The notes: a model not told the origin generated them from the sequence alone. A DNA stretch of 64,000 nt from Lachnospiraceae bacterium NK4A144 (GCA_000424365.1 AUJT01000001.1:1-64000); one strand, 5' to 3'; positions 25,799 to 34,290 are shown, counted from the stretch's first letter. Numbers and translations are program-made.

Positions 25799-26647
25799 AT
25801 GTCAATGGGAATTAAGGGTGTATCACAGGTGGGAGCCGTTGCGCAGTATGAGGCATCTGCTGTTAAATCAAGTGAAGACAAACTTTCAAAGAAAGCTCAA
25901 GACTATCTTGCAGATCTTAGGAGCAAGTATGGCGATTACGACTTTATTGTTGCTAACGACTCTGATGATAAGAAGGCTCTTGTTAAACAGAGCACAAAAT
26001 CAACATCTGTCGTATTCTCAACATCAGAGATGGAGAGAATGGCAAAGGATGAGAAGTATGCAGCACAGAAGCTTAAGAACGTAGATACCGCTGTTCGTAA
26101 TGGCAATAAGATTGCAGAGGGTCAGGGTGTTACTTATGAGAAGGGTAGCACACAGAGTTCCGGATTATATTCAATCAATAAAATGAGTAAAGCTGACAGG
26201 AGTGCGCTTGTAGATCAGCTCAAAGCAGATATGGAATCTAGGAAATCTCAGCTCATTGATCTTGTACAGAAGACTATTTCCGGTCAGGTTGACAGCTTTG
26301 GAAAGGCTTCCGATGAAAACAGCATTTGGAGAACTCTTGCAAGCGGTAAGTTTACTGTTGATGCAGCTACAAAGGCACAGGCTCAGAAGGATATTTCTGA
26401 AGACGGTTACTGGGGTGTAAAACAGACATCTCAGAGATTGTTTGACTTCGCAAGCGCTCTTGCAGGTGACGATGTTGATAAGATGAAGGAAATGCAGGCA
26501 GCTATGGAAAAAGGATACAAGATGGCTACCAAGGCTTGGGGTAGAGAACTTCCTAGCATTAGTAAGGATACTCTTGATGCTGCCAATAAGTTGTTTGATG
26601 ATTACTATAAATCCAAAGAACAGCAGAAGACAACCATCGAAGAATAA
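25799..26647 (+). CDS. DUF6033-like protein
   Basis: 282 residues beginning MSMGIKGVSQVGAV, then LSKKAQDYLADLRSKYGDYD, a conserved block matching the gene at 44879 (LSDKAKDYYSKLKSKFHNLD). SEMERMAKDEKYA matches EKLERMATDESFR there. The C-terminal half is helical. This is the DUF6033 type of core, function unknown. Start has AAAGGAGA. A separate transcript or the end of the LytTR group; a strong terminator follows. Confidence 0.65.
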   Translation: MSMGIKGVSQVGAVAQYEASAVKSSEDKLSKKAQDYLADLRSKYGDYDFIVANDSDDKKALVKQSTKSTSVVFSTSEMERMAKDEKYAAQKLKNVDTAVRNGNKIAEGQGVTYEKGSTQSSGLYSINKMSKADRSALVDQLKADMESRKSQLIDLVQKTISGQVDSFGKASDENSIWRTLASGKFTVDAATKAQAQKDISEDGYWGVKQTSQRLFDFASALAGDDVDKMKEMQAAMEKGYKMATKAWGRELPSISKDTLDAANKLFDDYYKSKEQQKTTIEE

Positions 26648-26658
26648 TGATTGATAAA

Positions 26659-26692
26659 TAGTGGCTGGGATTATCCCAGTCGCTATTTTTTT
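26659..26692 (+). terminator. Intrinsic terminator ending LytTR locus
   Basis: TAGTGGCTGGG (26659-26669) pairs with CCCAGTCGCTA (26675-26685), then a run of T's. Confidence 0.88.
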
Positions 26693-26702
26693 GCCTTGGC
26701 GT

Positions 26703-26751
26703 GTAGTCATTGACGACATTATAATTATAGTAGGATACACGCACTGACTAC
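26703..26751. promoter_or_regulatory. Promoter with GTAGTCA/TGACTAC inverted repeat
   Basis: GTAGTCA (26703-26709) and TGACTAC (26745-26751) flank a TTGACG -35 box (26710-26715). Likely operator for the HTH protein encoded 20 bases downstream. Confidence 0.5.
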
Positions 26752-26771
26752 ATAAGCGAAGGAGAGTGCCT

Positions 26772-27059
26772 ATGAAGACTGAGATATATAACGTAGAAGG
26801 AATTGAGATTGAGGTTGAAAGAACCTCTAAGGATGATACCGAAGCAGAGCGTCGTAAGATGGCTTATGCTTTTAAAATGATCAGAGAGCAGTCAGGTATG
26901 AATCGCAAGGACTTTTCCGATTGGCTTGGCATTCCTTATAGAACGATGCAGGAGTGGGAGCTTGGCCGTCGTGTTATGCCGGAGTACGTTCTTCGTTTGA
27001 TTGCTTATAAGGTTCTTAATGAGAAGAGAAAGGGGGCATTTGATCATGAGAATAGTTAA
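26772..27059 (+). CDS. HTH DNA-binding protein
   Basis: 96 residues starting at ATG 26772. A C-terminal XRE-type HTH (residues about 30-85) has REQSGMNRKDFSDWLGIPYRTMQEWELGRR, a pattern common in short regulators of Lachnospiraceae. It overlaps a 35-residue ORF by 14 bases. Probably autoregulated through the inverted repeat upstream. It may be part of a toxin-antitoxin-like unit, but no partner toxin is recognised. Confidence 0.8.
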   Translation: MKTEIYNVEGIEIEVERTSKDDTEAERRKMAYAFKMIREQSGMNRKDFSDWLGIPYRTMQEWELGRRVMPEYVLRLIAYKVLNEKRKGAFDHENS

Positions 27060-27153
27060 GATACTTATTGCACTTCCTATGATAGTATGGATCAAGGAAT
27101 TTGGGGAAAGACAGGTATGTGTAGGATGCCACGAGAAAGGTAATTCATCTTAA
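27046..27153 (+). CDS. 35-residue small ORF with CxxC
   Basis: Starts at ATG 27046 behind AGGGGG inside the end of the HTH gene. It has a hydrophobic N-terminal half (IVKILIALPMIVWI) and a CVGC pair near the end. A terminator follows at once, so it sits as a true last gene of the operon. Could be a small membrane peptide. Confidence 0.45.
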   Translation: MRIVKILIALPMIVWIKEFGERQVCVGCHEKGNSS

Positions 27154-27178
27154 TGCGGTCATATGACCGCATTTTTCT
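27152..27178 (+). terminator. Palindromic terminator
   Basis: Perfect 11-bp inverted repeat AATGCGGTCAT/ATGACCGCATT (27152-27173), then T's. Confidence 0.8.
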
Positions 27179-27227
27179 TGACCTTTTACGAACCTTGAGT
27201 ATAATATAAGTACACGGAGGTGACTGA

Positions 27228-27572
27228 GTGAGTAATCATGCGAGCACGACGGACATCGCCAGTTATCTTACAGAAGTTAAGAAGCTGCTTTCCGCAGGAA
27301 AATACGATTTTGTTCCAAGAAGAAAAAATATGCAAGCATTGGCGCAACATGGTCTTACAATCGCAGATGCAAAGAATGAGATTTTAGGGCTTGTTGTCGG
27401 TGATTACTACAAAGGCCCTAAGCAGGATTTCGATCCAAATCGTCCTGGCGACATATGGGAATTCAAGAAGAACATTGATGGAATGCAGTTTTACGTAAAG
27501 GTAAAAATTGTACAGGAAAACGGAGAGGATATCTTGAAATGTCTTGCGTTCCATGAGGACGATTTTGCTTAG
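27228..27572 (+). CDS. MqsR family toxin (mRNA interferase)
   Basis: 114 residues from GTG 27228 (GGAGGTGACTGA upstream). SYLTEVKKLLSAGKYDFVPR, LTIADAKNEILGL and DYYKGPKQDFDP, then a two-stranded end GMQFYVKVKIV, match the MqsR toxin fold of the RelE-like superfamily, which cuts mRNA at GCU-type sites. It precedes the antitoxin gene, as in the E. coli mqsRA order, with 17 bases between. Confidence 0.82.
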   Translation: MSNHASTTDIASYLTEVKKLLSAGKYDFVPRRKNMQALAQHGLTIADAKNEILGLVVGDYYKGPKQDFDPNRPGDIWEFKKNIDGMQFYVKVKIVQENGEDILKCLAFHEDDFA

Positions 27573-27589
27573 GAAAGGAGGTGGCGTCA

Positions 27590-28594
27590 ATGAGAAAATA
27601 TTGCGAGGAATGTGGAAGAGAAGTTGAAACAAAGGTCATTACAAAGAGAGAATCATATGACGTTTGTGGCGAATCTATTGAAGTGGATGCGCAGATATTA
27701 GTTTGTGCAGAGTGTGGTGAAGAGTTTTATTGTGAAGAGCTTGATAACGCCACTCTGATACGGGCATATAATGAGTACCGAAGAAGACATAAGCTCTTAT
27801 TGCCTGAAGAGATTAAAAAGATCAGAGAGCAATATGGACTTAGCCAGAGAAGCTTTGCAAAACTCCTGAATTGGGGAGATAAAACTATCTGCCGATATGA
27901 GAATGGATCAATTCAAGACAAAGCGCATAATAGTCTTCTGTTATTCTTGCGTGAGCCTGAAAATATGAGAACATATCTTACAGAAAACGAGATCGTTCTT
28001 GATGAAAGGCAGAAAGCAAAATTACTGGATACTGTTGATAAGCTAGAGCAGGATACAGAGTATCGAGCAGGTAGACGTTTTTTTGAAATTTTCTTTTCAA
28101 GAATTCCATCAGAGGAGAATGGATTCAAAGGCTTTGACTATGAGAAACTCTGTGCTATGGTGCTGTTTTTTGCACATAAAAGCACAGGGTTACTTAAGAC
28201 AAAACTAATGAAACTACTCAACTACTCGGATATGGTTTTCTATAAGGAAAATGGAATATCTATTTCTGGTTTGAGGTATGCACATCTTCCATATGGACCG
28301 GTACCAGATAATTTTGATATGATCTTGGGGAAGATGGCAGCGGATCACCTTGCTCATATTGAAGTTATATATGATGGAGCATATGAAAAACACCAGGTGA
28401 TTCCTGAATGTGATGTTCCTGAAGGTGTTCTTTCAGATTCAGAAGTAGAAATGCTTAACCGAATCTATGAAAAGTTTAAGAGTTTCGGCTCCGTGGAAAT
28501 CTCTGATTATTCCCATAAAGAGAAGGGGTACAATGCTACAAAGACGGGACAGATTATATCCTATGCATATGCGATGGATATTCAGCTGAATTAA
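27590..28594 (+). CDS. MqsA/YgiT-type antitoxin fused to Panacea (DUF4065) domain
   Basis: 334 residues: zinc finger (CEECGRE and CAECGEE), HTH (IREQYGLSQRSFAKLLNWGDKT, residues about 75-110), linker, then a SocA/Panacea-like domain (about 170-330: KLCAMVLFFAHKSTG, KLMKLLNYSDMVFYKENG, YAHLPYGPVPD). It neutralises MqsR and represses the operon. The Panacea fusion makes it about 200 residues longer than E. coli MqsA. Start ATG 27590 has AAAGGAGG. A terminator follows. Confidence 0.88.
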   Translation: MRKYCEECGREVETKVITKRESYDVCGESIEVDAQILVCAECGEEFYCEELDNATLIRAYNEYRRRHKLLLPEEIKKIREQYGLSQRSFAKLLNWGDKTICRYENGSIQDKAHNSLLLFLREPENMRTYLTENEIVLDERQKAKLLDTVDKLEQDTEYRAGRRFFEIFFSRIPSEENGFKGFDYEKLCAMVLFFAHKSTGLLKTKLMKLLNYSDMVFYKENGISISGLRYAHLPYGPVPDNFDMILGKMAADHLAHIEVIYDGAYEKHQVIPECDVPEGVLSDSEVEMLNRIYEKFKSFGSVEISDYSHKEKGYNATKTGQIISYAYAMDIQLN

Positions 28595-28609
28595 CCATAG
28601 AGCGCAAGT

Positions 28610-28650
28610 ATAGCGGCCCTCCGGTGATGAATCGGCAGGCCGCTATTTTC
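28610..28650 (+). terminator. Terminator after antitoxin gene
   Basis: ATAGCGGCC (28610-28618) pairs with GGCCGCTAT (28638-28646), followed by TTTT. Confidence 0.75.
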
Positions 28651-28653
28651 ATA

Positions 28654-28950
28654 TCAGTCTTTTTTATAAAAACATGTCTCGTAGCCGTCGGCGCGGAGCA
28701 GGATGTTCGGCATCCAGTCCGGAGATCTTCCCATCTGTTTGCAGATGACATTCAGATCAACAGCAGGGTTGTTTCATAGAAAAAAACTGCATATTTCTTC
28801 AGGGCTGTAGGACTGATTTTTTGTCCACCATTTTACTGTTTCTGCAAAATCACAAACCATATGATTGAGAAGATCATCTTTGGTTTCAAAATGACTGTAG
28901 AAGGTCGTTCTGCCAATATCAGCATTATCAATGATCTGCTGAACCGTTAT
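28654..28950 (-). pseudogene. TetR family regulator remnant
   Basis: Read leftward from 28950: [30 protein letters not shown], then EEICSFFL, an in-frame TGA (28774-28776), and PAVDLNVICKQMGRSPDWMP ending at 28654. The HTH of TetR proteins is clear. An upstream stop (28951-28953) removes the N-terminus. Two stops make it a decayed gene. It may once have governed the adenylation operon downstream. The 200 bases after it contain a small perfect hairpin (29041-29060) and no gene. Confidence 0.75.
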
Positions 28951-29158
28951 TTACTGAGGCGGATAACAGATGATAGGGTAAAGGCAATATTGGTGGTACA
29001 GATAAAAAATTTGTGCCAGATACACCGCATAGTCACACAAAAGTATCATCGGTGATACTTTGTTTCAAAAAACTGCGTACTTGTGTGGCTTTGTATATTT
29101 CCTATATCATATGCATTGTAACGAAGAGATATGTGTGAAATATAGGAGATACTAATAG

Positions 29159-30625
29159 ATGAATACAATAATTGAAAAATTCATGGCACAGGTAAATGAG
29201 AATAAAGATGCTTTAGCAGTTTTTGATAATGAAAGAAATCTTAGCAGAAAGGAACTGCTTTTACTGGCAGATACAATAGCTGCAAGACTTCCCAAAGGAT
29301 GCAAAAGAGTAGGTATAATGATGAATCATTCAGTTGAAATGATAGCATCCATATTTGCAGCATTGCGGGCTGGGGCAGCATATATACCTGTTGAACCATT
29401 TTTTCCAAAGGAAAGAGTCAGATACATGATGGAAGAGGCTGAGGTGAGCGTGCTTATCACAAATACGGAGTATGCAGACAGATTTCCCAAGTTAACAAAT
29501 ATAATTGTAGACAAAGGATTAGCTATAGAGGAAACAGCAGTAGGTGATGCTGAATATGACGAAAGGGATTTGGCTTATATCCTTTATACATCAGGAACTA
29601 CAGGGAAGCCCAAGGGTGTTTCTGTAACGAATGCAAATGTATGTCATTATGTGAGAGCATTTTGCAATGAGTTTCACCCAGCCTGTGGCGATATAATGCT
29701 TCAGCATTCTGTATGTTCCTTTGATATATTTGTTGAAGAGGTATTTACAACTCTTTTATCAGGAGCGGCCTTGGCGATTCCATCGGATGAAGAAAGAGCA
29801 GATGTTAAGAAGCTTATCGGATTTATCAAAAGAAATAATGTGACTATGCTTAGCGGCTTCCCATATCTTTTACAGGAAATCAATGACCTTCCGGAAATAC
29901 CTAAGAGCCTGAGACTCCTCATAAGCGGAGGAGATGTTATAAGAGCTTCCTATATTACAAATCTTCTTGGAGAGGTGGAAGTTTACAATACCTATGGTCC
30001 TTCCGAGACCACAGTGTGCGCTTCTTATTGCAGATGCACAAAGGATAATGTCCTTGAAGATGGCACATTCCCTGTCGGAAAGTCTGTGCTTGGAACAGAG
30101 ATCAAAGTCATGGATGAGGAAGGAAAAGAACTTCCGGATGGAGAAGTCGGAGAACTCTGCATCTTCGGAGGCGGCGTTTCTAACGGGTATATAGGAAACC
30201 GTTTTGAGGAGAATAAAGCATTTGTAAATACTGCAAACGGAAGAATGTATAAAAGCGGTGATCTTGGTTACTATCTGCCAGATGGCAACATTGCTTTTCT
30301 TCACAGAAAAGATACCCAGATAATGATTAAGGGAAAAAGAGTTGAGGTAAGTGAAGTTGAAAATATCCTTACCAAGTCAGAGCTTATCAAACAAGCATAT
30401 GTAGCACCAAAAGTTGATGACAATAATCTATCCTACATGGTTGCCTATGTGGTGCCGGAAAAAGAGAACGTCAAACTTGCGGATATTACAGATTACATGA
30501 AGGATTATCTGACAGATTTCATGATTCCGGAGTATTTTGTTGAGCTTAAGAGCCTTCCCCTTAATGCAAACGGTAAGGTTGATAAAACAGCACTCCCAAA
30601 CGTTTTAAGGAAGGTGGCAGCGTGA
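29159..30625 (+). CDS. Stand-alone amino acid adenylation domain protein
   Basis: 488 residues covering a full NRPS-type adenylation domain: YTSGTTGKPKG (A3), SVCSFDIFVEEV (A4 region with Asp), YNTYGPSETT (A5), YKSGDLGYY (A7), RKDTQIMIKGKRVE (A8) and NGKVDKTAL (A10). No carrier or condensation domain. It activates an amino or related acid as an adenylate. It is coupled by a 4-base overlap to a GNAT gene, and an HxlR and esterase gene follow. No carrier protein is encoded nearby. Confidence 0.9.
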   Translation: MNTIIEKFMAQVNENKDALAVFDNERNLSRKELLLLADTIAARLPKGCKRVGIMMNHSVEMIASIFAALRAGAAYIPVEPFFPKERVRYMMEEAEVSVLITNTEYADRFPKLTNIIVDKGLAIEETAVGDAEYDERDLAYILYTSGTTGKPKGVSVTNANVCHYVRAFCNEFHPACGDIMLQHSVCSFDIFVEEVFTTLLSGAALAIPSDEERADVKKLIGFIKRNNVTMLSGFPYLLQEINDLPEIPKSLRLLISGGDVIRASYITNLLGEVEVYNTYGPSETTVCASYCRCTKDNVLEDGTFPVGKSVLGTEIKVMDEEGKELPDGEVGELCIFGGGVSNGYIGNRFEENKAFVNTANGRMYKSGDLGYYLPDGNIAFLHRKDTQIMIKGKRVEVSEVENILTKSELIKQAYVAPKVDDNNLSYMVAYVVPEKENVKLADITDYMKDYLTDFMIPEYFVELKSLPLNANGKVDKTALPNVLRKVAA

Positions 30626-31113
30626 CAGATAATAATATAGCGATAAAAGAGCTTAAGGCAGATGATATGGAACTTTTGCTTTCACTTAGAATGGAGGTTT
30701 TGTCAAATGTCTTTTTTCAGGAAAAAGAAAAGCTCTCGGATGCTGAGTGGAATGATATCAGAAAAGAAAATGAAGAATATTATCAGGAAGAGCTTAAAAA
30801 GGGCGGTCATGTGGCTTGTGCAATATATGTGTCAGGAGAACTGGCGGGATGTGGTGGAGTTTGCCTGTATAGAGAGATGCCATCTCCGGACAATCGCAGC
30901 GGTAAATGCGCCTATCTTATGAATATATATGTCAGGCAGGAGTACAGAAGGCAGGGACTGGCAAAGGAGATATGCAGATATCTTATAGAGAGGGCGGCAA
31001 AGAAAGGTGCTGAAAAGATCTATCTTGAGAGCTCCGATATGGCTTTTGAATTATACAGATCCCTTGGATTTGAAGACATGAATGGCTACATGAAATTAAA
31101 TTCGATAAAATAG
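30622..31113 (+). CDS. GNAT family N-acetyltransferase
   Basis: 163 residues from GTG 30622. GNAT core: SGELAGCGGVCLYRE, YLMNIYVRQEYRRQGLAKEI (acetyl-CoA loop), then EKIYLESSDMAFELYRSLGF. Overlap with the adenylation gene suggests it acts on the same product or on its amino acid substrate. Confidence 0.88.
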   Translation: MTDNNIAIKELKADDMELLLSLRMEVLSNVFFQEKEKLSDAEWNDIRKENEEYYQEELKKGGHVACAIYVSGELAGCGGVCLYREMPSPDNRSGKCAYLMNIYVRQEYRRQGLAKEICRYLIERAAKKGAEKIYLESSDMAFELYRSLGFEDMNGYMKLNSIK

Positions 31114-31156
31114 ATTTATGTAATATCGTAAATCTTGTTTGGAACGGAGGTATTAT

Positions 31157-31561
31157 ATGTCACAGAAAAACGAAGACTATATGTCATATGATGAATATTT
31201 GGTAAGGGTTAAGGAAGGAATACTAACAAAGGATGGGCATTGCCCCGTTACACCTCTTCTTGAGATGCTCTCGGGGAGATGGAAATCACAGCTTATGTAT
31301 GAACTATGCATCTATGACAGTGTGAGATTCGGACAGCTAAAGAAAGACCTGCCGGGGATAACAAATACAATGCTTACAAAGAGCCTTAGGGAACTTGAAG
31401 ATGACGGGCTGGTTACAAGAATCCAATTTAACGAGGTTCCTCCTCATGTGGAGTACTCACTTTCTGATATGGGGAAAGATCTTTTCCCTGTGTTTTACTC
31501 AATCATGAACTGGGGCTTTAAACATGAAAAAGAGATATATGAAGCAAAAGAGGATAAATGA
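31157..31561 (+). CDS. HxlR family transcriptional regulator
   Basis: 134 residues with the HxlR signature: CPVTPLLEMLSGRWKSQLMYEL, FGQLKKDLPGITNTMLTKSL and a wing with FNEVPPHVEYSLSD. HxlR proteins often sense electrophiles or aldehydes. Start ATG 31157 has CGGAGG. Its stop overlaps the esterase start (ATGA). It probably regulates this operon. Confidence 0.9.
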   Translation: MSQKNEDYMSYDEYLVRVKEGILTKDGHCPVTPLLEMLSGRWKSQLMYELCIYDSVRFGQLKKDLPGITNTMLTKSLRELEDDGLVTRIQFNEVPPHVEYSLSDMGKDLFPVFYSIMNWGFKHEKEIYEAKEDK

Positions 31562-32226
31562 AGGAAATGATAGCTGAAGGAAAGAATGTTTATTTATATG
31601 GTGACAGGAATAAATCTGTTCCGCTTGTGATTACCAACACATTTCAGGGGAATGGTAGCAGCATTTACAGTGCGCTTTGTTCAATGGCAGATAAGAAGGT
31701 GAATTTAGCGGTTATAAGCGATATTAACTGGGATGATGAGATGTCACCGTGGGAATGTCCGCCCTTAAGTAAAAATGACAGTCCATGCACAGGTGGTGCG
31801 GATAAATATCTTTATAAACTTACCGACAGCATAATCCCGGCAATAAAGAAGGAACTTGGTGCCGAACCGGAATATCTAGCCATAGCCGGATATTCTTTGG
31901 CAGGCTTATTTGCCATATACAGCCTGTACAAAACAGATATATTTTCAAGAGCCGTGAGTGCATCGGGTTCAATGTGGTTTCCCGGTTTTGTGGAATACGT
32001 CAGCAAAAATGATTTTGTGAGAAAGCCTGACAGGGTATATTTCTCTCTTGGAGATAAAGAGGCACGAACAAGAAATAACCTGCTTGGCACGGTTGAAGAT
32101 AAAACTAAAGAGACTTATGAGCATTACAAAGACAGCGGTATAGATACGGTTTTTGAGTTGAATCCGGGAAATCACTTTAAGGATGCTGATATTCGGCTTG
32201 CTAAGGGAATCGCCTGGATTTTGTGA
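31558..32226 (+). CDS. Esterase D/Fes-like alpha/beta hydrolase
   Basis: 222 residues with the nucleophile elbow IAGYSLAGLFAIYS (Ser near residue 109), an SGSMWFPGFVEY lid part, the Asp in YFSLGDKEART and a final His in NPGNHFKDAD. It resembles siderophore or peptide esterases (IroE/Fes type). Coupled to HxlR. With the adenylation protein it may form or release an acyl or ester product. Confidence 0.82.
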   Translation: MKEMIAEGKNVYLYGDRNKSVPLVITNTFQGNGSSIYSALCSMADKKVNLAVISDINWDDEMSPWECPPLSKNDSPCTGGADKYLYKLTDSIIPAIKKELGAEPEYLAIAGYSLAGLFAIYSLYKTDIFSRAVSASGSMWFPGFVEYVSKNDFVRKPDRVYFSLGDKEARTRNNLLGTVEDKTKETYEHYKDSGIDTVFELNPGNHFKDADIRLAKGIAWIL

Positions 32227-32228
32227 CA

Positions 32229-32309
32229 GATGATTATTTGGAGAAGGGCAAGATCATGGCAAACTATTTTTATCATGAGGGGGTAAAAAAGTCAGCAAAA
32301 AAGAAATGA
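32229..32309 (+). pseudogene. Relic of radical SAM pair B-like C-terminus
   Basis: The frame DDYLEKGKIMANYFYHEG then KKSAKKK stop mirrors the end of the protein encoded at 15578-16501 (VEKGHPTIVDYFYHEEV). Nothing of the radical SAM core remains. It sits directly before the DUF5131 gene. Confidence 0.5.
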
Positions 32310-32330
32310 GTATAAGAGGTGACAATCAGT

Positions 32331-33197
32331 ATGCATGATATCTGGAACCCGTGGCATGGGTGTATAAAATGCAGTGAGGGATGCCAAAACTGCTATATGT
32401 ATTACCTTGACAGCCTAAGAGATAAAGACGGCTCAAACATTTACAGAACCAAAACAGGGTTTAAGTATCCATTGTCAAAAGATCGTCAGGGAAATTATAA
32501 AGTAAAAAGTGGAGAGATGCTAAGGGTATGCATGACCTCTGACTTCTTTTTAGAGGAAGCAGATGACTGGCGGGACGAAGCATGGTCTATTATAGAAAGA
32601 CGACCTGATGTTAAATTTTTTCTACTTACAAAGCGTCCTGATCGCGTAGCTGAGCATTTACCCTTTAATTGGGGTGGAGGTTGGGAAAACGTATTTTTCA
32701 ATGTGACATGCGAGAATCAGAAAAGAACTGATGAAAGAATACCTATATTACTGGAACTACCATTTAAGCATAAAGGAATTATGTGTGCACCTTTTATTGG
32801 ACCTGTTTCTATACGTAACTACCTTAAATATGGTCAGATTGAACAGGTGTTATGTGATGGTGAAAATTACGGCGGAGCCAGACCCTGCCATTATGAATGG
32901 GTAAAATCTTTAAGAGATGAATGTGAAGCATATAATGTGACGTTTATATTCTGTGGTACAGGACGACGATTTTATAAAGATGGAAAGCTTTATAAAATTG
33001 AGGAACAGGGACTTCAGAGTGAGCAGGCACATCTATCGGGACTTAGTTTTATAGGCAAGCCGATGAAGTTTGATTTGCATGATGAATGGGGATATGAGAT
33101 ATCCGAGTCATATAAAAAGTTCTTTGGAACAAAGTGTCAAAGATGTGGAATGAAGCCAATATGTAACGGATGCAGTAATTGCGGAAAGTGCGGATAA
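32331..33197 (+). CDS. DUF5131 (Gp37/Gp68-like) Fe-S protein
   Basis: 288 residues starting MHDIWNPWHGC. CIKCSEGCQNCYMYYLD gives the clustered cysteines typical of DUF5131, followed by FFLLTKRPDRV, NVFFNVTCENQKRTDERIP and a Cys-rich end CQRCGMKPICNGCSNCGKCG. These proteins are common in phages and mobile elements and probably carry Fe-S clusters; activity unknown. An in-frame GTG at 32319 is less likely, as GAGGTG fits ATG 32331. It shows distant likeness to radical SAM pair protein A. Confidence 0.85.
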   Translation: MHDIWNPWHGCIKCSEGCQNCYMYYLDSLRDKDGSNIYRTKTGFKYPLSKDRQGNYKVKSGEMLRVCMTSDFFLEEADDWRDEAWSIIERRPDVKFFLLTKRPDRVAEHLPFNWGGGWENVFFNVTCENQKRTDERIPILLELPFKHKGIMCAPFIGPVSIRNYLKYGQIEQVLCDGENYGGARPCHYEWVKSLRDECEAYNVTFIFCGTGRRFYKDGKLYKIEEQGLQSEQAHLSGLSFIGKPMKFDLHDEWGYEISESYKKFFGTKCQRCGMKPICNGCSNCGKCG

Positions 33198-33262
33198 ACT
33201 AATCAGCATTAATATGAACTGTTACGGAAAATCTCTTTTAAAAAAAGATATGTAAAAAAGAG

Positions 33263-33318
33263 TTGACACTGTGTCAAATCGGTGATATTATCCAAACATC
33301 AACTGACACAATGTCAAC
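33263..33318 (+). promoter_or_regulatory. Promoter and TetR operators of aldo/keto reductase gene
   Basis: TTGACA (33263-33268), 17-base spacer, TATTAT (33286-33291). A perfect palindrome TTGACAC-T-GTGTCAA (33263-33277) covers the -35 box. A second, imperfect copy (CTGACACAATGTCAAC) follows at 33303-33318. The same motif lies before the TetR gene. Confidence 0.82.
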
Positions 33319-33335
33319 AGAAAGGAGAACTTAAA

Positions 33336-34274
33336 ATGGTAAAAGCATTACCGAAAATTGTACTTGGCGCATGGGCCTGGGGCAACGATGGAACCTTTGG
33401 TGGAAATTTAACAGCAGATTCGCTTAAGCCTATATTTGATGCAGCAATGAAGGCTGGGCTTAACCTCTGGGATACAGCTTATGTTTATGGGATGGGAACA
33501 TCAGAAAAGACACTTGGAAGTTTTATAAAAGATCTCCCGAGAGATTCATATATCATTTCAGACAAACTGACTCCTCAGTGTGCGGATTACACTTCCAAAA
33601 CTCCGGTTGAGGACATGTTAACGACTGAATATGAAATGCTTGGTATCAACAACATGGATATTTACTGGGTGCATAACCCTGTTGATGCTCCAAAGTGGAT
33701 TACAGAAGTTGCAAAGTATTTCGAAGGAAAAGAAAACGTACCTGTGATTGGTGTTTCAAATCACAATCTTGCCGAGATAAAAGAAGCAGATAAAATCCTA
33801 AAAGAGCACGGTCTTAAACTTGGTGCTGTACAGAATCATTACAGCTTACTCAACAGATCCTCAGAGGATTCAGGTATTGTTGATTACTGCAAAGAAAATG
33901 GAATTCAGTTCTGGGCATACATGGTTCTGGAACAAGGAGCTCTTTCAGGAAAATATGATACAAAGAACCCTATGCCTGCAGGATCGGGAAGAGCAGAAAC
34001 TTACAATCCGGTACTTGATAAACTTGAGATCATGAACGCGAAGCTTAAGGAAGTAGCAGATAAGTACAATGTAGCTCCGGCACAGATTCCCGTTGCATGG
34101 GCGATTGCAAAAGGGGCATTACCTATCATCGGTGTTACAAAGGTCAGCCATGTTGAGGATGCTGTGAAAGCCTGCAATGTAGAGCTTACCCAGGATGAAA
34201 TAAAGGTTCTTGAGAATACAGCAGATAGTCTGGAACTGAATCTTATCCGCATGTGGGAGAAGAAGATGGAATAA
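33336..34274 (+). CDS. Aldo/keto reductase
   Basis: 312 residues of the AKR barrel: LGAWAWGNDG, LWDTAYVYGMGTSEKTLG (Asp and Tyr of the tetrad), DKLTP (Lys) and MDIYWVHNP (His), so the catalytic tetrad is intact, unlike the Fe-S homologue at 1802. The NADPH site is near the C-terminal LPIIGVTKVSHVEDA. I start at ATG 33336 (AAGGAGAAC). Regulated by the downstream TetR through shared palindromes. Probable role in aldehyde or quinone detoxification. Confidence 0.9.
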   Translation: MVKALPKIVLGAWAWGNDGTFGGNLTADSLKPIFDAAMKAGLNLWDTAYVYGMGTSEKTLGSFIKDLPRDSYIISDKLTPQCADYTSKTPVEDMLTTEYEMLGINNMDIYWVHNPVDAPKWITEVAKYFEGKENVPVIGVSNHNLAEIKEADKILKEHGLKLGAVQNHYSLLNRSSEDSGIVDYCKENGIQFWAYMVLEQGALSGKYDTKNPMPAGSGRAETYNPVLDKLEIMNAKLKEVADKYNVAPAQIPVAWAIAKGALPIIGVTKVSHVEDAVKACNVELTQDEIKVLENTADSLELNLIRMWEKKME

Positions 34275-34290
34275 TTTTTTTGTCCTGCAA

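Noticed and set aside
28861-29055. 64-codon plus-strand ORF
   Set aside because: It is the complement of the minus-strand TetR remnant, whose HTH motif is clear.
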